This document shows, piece after piece, positions 62,801-64,000 of a stretch of DNA of 64,000 bases. This DNA comes from Chitinophaga sp. (GTDB lineage: Bacteria > Bacteroidota > Bacteroidia > Chitinophagales > Chitinophagaceae). The notes beneath the pieces are model-generated. The model was given only the letters and a program-made list of their open reading frames with translations. It was not told where the DNA came from and did not search any database. Position 1 is the first letter of the stretch; each line of letters begins with the position of its first letter. The stretch is from contig NZ_JAGHZS010000005.1 in assembly GCF_017745275.1 (NCBI RefSeq), positions 434,001-498,000 on the forward strand, written 5' to 3'. The translations under genes and the position numbers were made by a program.

Positions 62801-64000
62801 TGCAGGCAATAAAACAAACTACCCTGGAGGGCTATACGCATCAGCATGTGCCCTTTGAAAAAGTGGTCGATGTGCTGGGGATTCAGCGTGACCTTCATCG
62901 TCACCCCCTCTACCAGGTGCTTTTTACCTTACAGCATCAGGAGAAGGAGGGGGATTTACAGTTGAAGGAGCTGGAAGTAACAGTGGAAGACATCCCGGCA
63001 GATAAAGTGAAACATGATCTGAGCATGGATATCACCTTATCAGCTGATGGTTTGCAGGTAACTATGGACTATTCCGGAGAACGTTACAGAACAGAAAAGA
63101 TAACGCGTATGCTGCGGCATTTCGAGCAGTTATTGTTATCTGTTGTCAGTAATCCGGCAGCAGATATTGCTTCGCTGATATTATTACCGGAAGAAGAAAA
63201 AAATTGTTTACTGCACACTTTTAACAATACCAGCGTTGATTATGGAGATACCGGCACCATATTGCTTTTACTGGAAGAGCAGGTGAGAACGGTACCCGAT
63301 AGTCCGGCGGTATCTTATGCCGGGGAAAAAATTACTTACCGGGAACTGGATCGGCGCGCTGCTCAGCTGGCCGTGTACCTGCAACAGCAGGGCGTTGGAA
63401 AAGACGTGTTGGTACCTGTTTGTACAGAGCGGGGAATAGGATTGATCGTGTGTATCCTGGGTGTTTTAAAGGCAGGCGGTGCATATGTGCCACTGGATCC
63501 AGCATACCCGGCAGAAAGACTGGCTTTTATGCTGGAAGATACTGCAGCAGGTATTGTACTGGCAGATAATGTGGGAGTCAGCACGATGCCTTATCGCGAA
63601 AATGTCCGGGTCATCAATATCGAAACGGCGCAGGAAATTTTTAGCAACGTGGTGGTGAACGGACCACAGATTTATCCGGCTGTCAATGACCTGGCTTACG
63701 TTATTTATACATCGGGAAGTACTGGCAGGCCTAAAGGGGTGATGATCGAACACGGAGGTGTGTTGAATATGGTACGGAGTCACATAGATTTTCTTTCTCT
63801 CCGTCCAGGCAGCAGCATACTACAGTTTGCCTCTTCCAGTTTTGACGGCTCCTGCCAGGAAATCTTTAATACGCTTTGTTCTGGTAGTTGCCTGGTCATA
63901 CCTTCCCGCGAACAGATCTTACATCCGGAGCTTCTCTTTGATCTTATCGTAAAGGAAAACGTGGCATTGGCTACGCTTCCGCCTTCCTATCAAACTACTG
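50845..64000 (+). CDS. Giant NRPS, continues beyond the window (TubC-C-A-PCP-C-A-PCP-E-C-A-PCP-C-A...)
   Basis: The frame starts at 50845 (CTCATGTCC) and stays open to the edge, giving more than 4385 residues. A TubC-type docking domain (1-60) leads to C1 (HHIASDG), A1 and PCP1 (Ser1072, GGHSL). C2 (HHICSDG), A2 and PCP2 (Ser2121 in GGDSI) precede an epimerisation domain (57.36-58.72 kb; HHLAVDSVSW). C3 is of the D-L type (SPLQEGLLFH, HHLILDG), then A3 and PCP3 (Ser3633). C4 (HHIAADG) and a truncated A4 end the window. Codes read by eye: A1 D-I-L-Q-L-G-M-I-W (Gly), A2 D-A-T-K-V-G-E-V-G (Asn, exact), A3 D-A-H-T-I-A-A-V-S (unclear, Phe-like frame). D-Asn is predicted. Carrier serines are all present; no release domain is in view. 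Confidence 0.95.
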   Translation, partial: MSNNIVEAIIKKAVQKGVDILLDGDKLILRVLKQVNVDNDLISLISEHKEEIKHFLGNVASSADAKARSRKISLRTKDSTSKWPLSFAQERLWFVHLLQGSVQYHMPYLFKLKGQLQVDQLAAAFKRILTRHEVLRTLIREGDGNGYQEVRESGDWKMTIADSNDVMNEHPSLQEYIDHLIKRPFDLSHDYMLRVELIRLPAEEYILVVVVHHIASDGWSMGLMLQELKQYYNAPPLEVLAAPETPVLQYADYAVWQREYLSTAIIQQQAGFWEQHLKDLSPLELSSDFKRPVVQDLKGAVIRKVLDNEMYQSLLDISRKNDCTLFVTLLSAFKVLLMRNTGDTDIYVGSVVSGRQLREVEQLVGFFINTLVLRDQLNPEMSFTQLMQQVKLTTLQAYEHQDIPFDKVVQMLGGEREMNRHPVFQYFFAVHHSAGNENLVLHDIVSEMMEHHLHTSIYDFSLDVLELSDGWHLQLTYASSLFRQDTMERLLNHYIGLLQSVIKDAEKCIAEMEMLSVEEQHSLLHTFNDTQVVYPEEDTLIDLFSRQVKLHPEAVAVVCKDRKYSYSELDLCSTQLSGYLVKCGVKPGEKIPVCFDRSFNMLVALLGVMKAGAAYVPVDPAYPLSHIDYLVGDIAAAIVVTTAAYRSFFQQGGLSKIVLLDQEWEHIMNGEVSAPQHYAVPDHLAYIIYTSGSTGRPKGVMITHQSLINFLRAMVAQLEFSAAHSILAITTYSFDISCLELYTPLIAGGKIYLAEREDVIDGNKLHTLLAQWRPTHMQATPSTWQMLLESGWQNEENVTLLTGGEALPVALKKRLTDISRSIWNMYGPTETTIWSTAALLDSEAVISIGRPISNTAIYILNSHLQLCPVGAPGQLCIAGAGVARGYLHQEQLTAEKFISNPFGGGLLYQTGDIARWQSDGSIVYIGRADNQLKIKGHRIEPGEIEMALSHVPGVKNAVVVAGADRGAGRQLIGYVVTDETYRKEVAYDYLVSHLPAYMVPSTLSVIDDIPLTANGKVDRKALSAMATVIPDASVYEAPRNPTEEKLVTIWEALLNISPVGIHDNFFELGGHSLLAMRVVAAVRKQLDRELAVRDIFLYTSIAQLGAVLSNTAAKSGLALRAYPREGMAVPLSFAQERLWFLDQLHGSAAYHMPFVFRIEGELVVSLLENALRQIIDRHEVLRTVIDNQDGQGYQRVLPSSDWQLEYLADLPASTAGYVSAFIHRPFDLSSDYPLRVCLLKVSPTEHILAGVLHHICSDGWSIPVLTAELAAFYSSTPATLPALPLQYADYAWWQQDYLQTAHYTTGLDYWQKQLSGLVPFRLTGDQWMAAGNREGAALSYQLNHALSTSLVQLCHREGCTMYMLLLSAFKVLLYRYSGIGDIAIGTSSAGRRYQELEGLIGFFINTLVLRSHLNGEQSFKELLQQVRETTLAAYDYADIPFEKIVETSGVQRDRSSNPLYEILFTMQNNEAGKGLTLEGLTVVPLPQVVSGAQFDINFNVREADGHLMLEVIYRSDLYSNALMQRFVGHYERLLESIVADADQRIGQLHMLTTADEQLQISFNNSSFDPSLDTTVFVTEQDTVIDVFLRRAQMHPDASALVYSGGTLTYAELALRSRTLANTLRSYGVGAGTPVLLCTRRGADMMTGILGILMAGGAYVPLEPDAPAGRQEYIITDSGSKVIVTTSNEAPLFPYYNCICVDGLTPEPAAAMPLPQPADAAYIIYTSGSTGKPKGVKITHSNLRNYIAHSIAAYIGNGTDEKNTGSGSYVHLSYSFDAAVTALFAPLLAGRRVVMGSNTGLTVFEDPLFLSAAPYDFIKLTPAHLPLLTPVLISEIPLLTRRLVVGGEALQPAHYEALGGYRIEIINEYGPTEATVGCSTYHFNTSDNNIGTGPGGVLIGRPIRNMQLYVLDQDGNVCPAGVRGELCISGAGLSAGYHHQPEQTQHKFITNPFGPGLLYRTGDVAQLEADGNLSYLGRLDDQVKIRGYRIEPGEVEVVLSSSPGVQQAAVVVDKTEKGFRLSAFIVKEDDYNREAVEQYLRMHLPEYMLPAQLTEIAVLPLTVNGKVDRSALAAIAAAAPAGKTYEGARNEMEAVLVTIWEELLDISPVGIHDNFFELGGDSIVTIQLVSRARRQGYHFEVADVFSYQDIAALSIYIAQQGKAALKGEQGILSGSSGLLPVQQWYLANNGKNKHISHFNQCILLRIAKSVSADTLHRAADLLSARHDALGFRYRQTTAGEWEQTYSGGSDAFVTADLRHIEMASLSAAITRHSQQYQESLDITAGPIFRLVLLLTPAAEEHHRLLLVVHHLAVDSVSWRILLEELDAILTALQEGNRYEPLSKTSAYREWYQALSRHTFSSQLPYWERISAGYKPLHAESEPVRHGDMAHYAAHFSTAQTRYLLQEAPRLYQTEINDLLLYALCCSLKSCNGHARVHIGLEGHGREALPGTDLSRTVGWFTSMYPVMLEATHDNIRDNLLSIKEQLRQIPGKGIGYGVLKYIHGAAGLSGKDPWDLVFNYLGQSDNVIRQSNWLSAAPESAGQSVNNGIYSHALIAVNSLVSGGSLQMNWTYSPAHYNESDIATLSEAYFAALDELMAHCREQGSNDIAYAIPSDYGLSADVSYEALNSFLSDIEAGVVRRTLLSGVYRLSPLQEGLLFHGLYNESGGAYIEQFRCEVSALDEAIFIRSWEQLLSRHSILRSSFYAAAFNIPVQGVHRQCELPLHKLDYRGKGEEELQALIAAYLEADRQAGFDFRQAPLMRFTLIRLDDSRTEMIWTFHHLILDGWSTPVLMEEFLQTYEQLISGVTMPVLQEDRYEDYIRYIAAQDKDASVAYWKDYLKNITEGCLLPYVKEGVNRTKGTGRYQEQTILLDAARMEEIASFCRYHRITVNTLIQGVWSYLLHRYTGSQHITYGVTVSGRPGDLADMENRVGMYTNTLPFTIGLQEEQRITDWLLLLQQAFLESQQYQYSSLTSIQQLTGIGGDLFDTMITFQNYPVTEILKASHWNFKADKFHITEETSNYPLSLRILLADTITIQFIYKEESIDAVYVENIAAHFEHVLDQCLDSSIHHLKEIKLLTAKEETAVLQTFNYTKADYGQPATIVSVFNQQVQATPDAVALVFLEEVMDYRELNKRVNQLAHYLVKKGVQKEMPVPLCLERGPGLIIGMLAVLKAGGAYVALDPAYPQERLSYMLEDTAATLILTDSKNDDKLLQHTGILIDIDSEADIIAMMPVTDPVITATPYSLAYIVYTSGSTGRSKGVMIEHHSVVNLVYNQVIPLNLQAGISVLQFASISFDAAYHEIFTTLLHGGKLVLVTKEVILDSHLLNEVIRQHEVALITLPPSYQSAIINEVSGLKTIISAGEALNPQLAAALTEKGIRVINAYGPSENTVSAILSVSPIYEDGTVTIGKPLANVQAYILDGQLRPMPVGLTGELYLGGTQLARGYLHAAALTREKFINNPWGEGRLYRTGDMAKWLPDGNMTYVGRKDEQVKIRGYRIEPGEIEQVLQECPGVKQAAVVVVMGKDEEKRLAGYLIKGSGYTRSSVDAWLNSHLPEFMIPSLLREIEEMPLTPNGKIDKKLLASWRDERDVLTGEEELLNTTEAALANIWKELLDINPIRRDDNFFELGGHSLLAIRLISAIRKKFDCEIDIRYVFDYPTIGGLAEVLAVTQEHTVLPGIEKRPENLVTIPLSFSQERLWFIDQLQGSTAYLISNVLRLKGHLNKSALSAAFREILSRHEILRTVICEQDGKGYQFIRDAADWNLEQLPYENGILEKLLNIPFSISDDYMLKAWLINVTANEYLLVVGLHHIAADGWSMSLLTNELNELYNSAVAGRLARLPVLPVQYADYALWQRDFMESPVMATQLAYWKEQLKNVTPFEIPADFTLPAERSMKGGVVKCMIDNTLLDALTELSEQEGTTLFMTLLAVFNVLLYRYTGHEDICVGSPVAGRNQLETEKLIGLFVNTIVLRTQVSGTLRFTDLLQAIKQTTLEGYTHQHVPFEKVVDVLGIQRDLHRHPLYQVLFTLQHQEKEGDLQLKELEVTVEDIPADKVKHDLSMDITLSADGLQVTMDYSGERYRTEKITRMLRHFEQLLLSVVSNPAADIASLILLPEEEKNCLLHTFNNTSVDYGDTGTILLLLEEQVRTVPDSPAVSYAGEKITYRELDRRAAQLAVYLQQQGVGKDVLVPVCTERGIGLIVCILGVLKAGGAYVPLDPAYPAERLAFMLEDTAAGIVLADNVGVSTMPYRENVRVINIETAQEIFSNVVVNGPQIYPAVNDLAYVIYTSGSTGRPKGVMIEHGGVLNMVRSHIDFLSLRPGSSILQFASSSFDGSCQEIFNTLCSGSCLVIPSREQILHPELLFDLIVKENVALATLPPSYQTT

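Noticed and set aside
50845..64000. Frameshift or stop inside the giant NRPS
   Set aside because: Core motifs sampled at 52.9, 54.1, 57.2, 61.7 and 63.7 kb all fall in the same frame as the ATG at 50845, and no break was seen.

Overview
The window looks like a chromosomal segment of a Bacteroidota member close to Chitinophaga. The evidence is the SusC/SusD pair with an ECF sigma/FecR switch, DUF4843 and PKD-like lipoproteins, a type IX secretion (T9SS) C-terminal signal, an UpxY-type NusG paralogue, starts with weak or no Shine-Dalgarno sequence, moderate GC content, and a very large nonribosomal peptide synthetase (NRPS) locus. No rRNA, tRNA, CRISPR array or intact insertion sequence was seen. 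This is a by-eye reading; no database search was run.

Region 1 (1-6.8 kb) holds mostly housekeeping or orphan genes: an AHSA1/SRPBCC protein, an NTF2-like protein, a CinA-C family amidase, an MmgE/PrpD protein, an APH-fold phosphotransferase, an exported class II cyclic-nucleotide phosphodiesterase, and a DUF6882 + ankyrin-repeat pair.

Region 2 (7.1-19.9 kb) is a tightly packed operon that reads as a Bacteroidota chaperone-usher-like fibre system: a DUF4402 pilin-like protein, a PapD-like chaperone, a 2690-residue repetitive adhesin ending in a T9SS sorting domain, a second DUF4402 protein, and an 884-residue usher-like outer-membrane protein. A stand-alone acyl carrier protein with a strong terminator follows.

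Region 3 (20.4-24.9 kb) has an unknown secreted protein, a small lipoprotein on the minus strand, and a TPR histidine kinase / NarL-type response regulator pair, closed by a bidirectional terminator.

Region 4 (25.0-35.5 kb, minus strand) is an ECF sigma - FecR - SusC - SusD - DUF4843 - PKD-like - TlpA-like uptake locus. Between fecR and susC a plus-strand intrinsic terminator sits downstream of a Bacteroidota-type -7 box, with no plus-strand gene to terminate. This is the layout of an antisense RNA against the susC leader.

Region 5 (36.4 kb to the window end) is a biosynthetic locus, probably for a lipopeptide: a GT9-like protein, an atypical orphan NarL-type regulator, an UpxY-type antiterminator, a NodU/CmcH-type carbamoyltransferase with an inserted SCP2-like domain, a lipo-initiating NRPS (FAAL-PCP-C-A-PCP), a PvdE/SyrD-type exporter, a type II thioesterase, a CmlA-like diiron beta-hydroxylase, and a giant NRPS that runs off the window (TubC-C-A-PCP-C-A-PCP-E-C-A-PCP-C-A...). 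Specificity codes read by eye suggest fatty acyl - Lys-like - Gly - D-Asn - unknown - further residues. The carbamoyltransferase and hydroxylase predict tailoring. The combination of UpxY control, the SCP2-fused carbamoyltransferase and the CmlA-like enzyme is the strongest candidate for an undescribed system; the usher-like locus is second.
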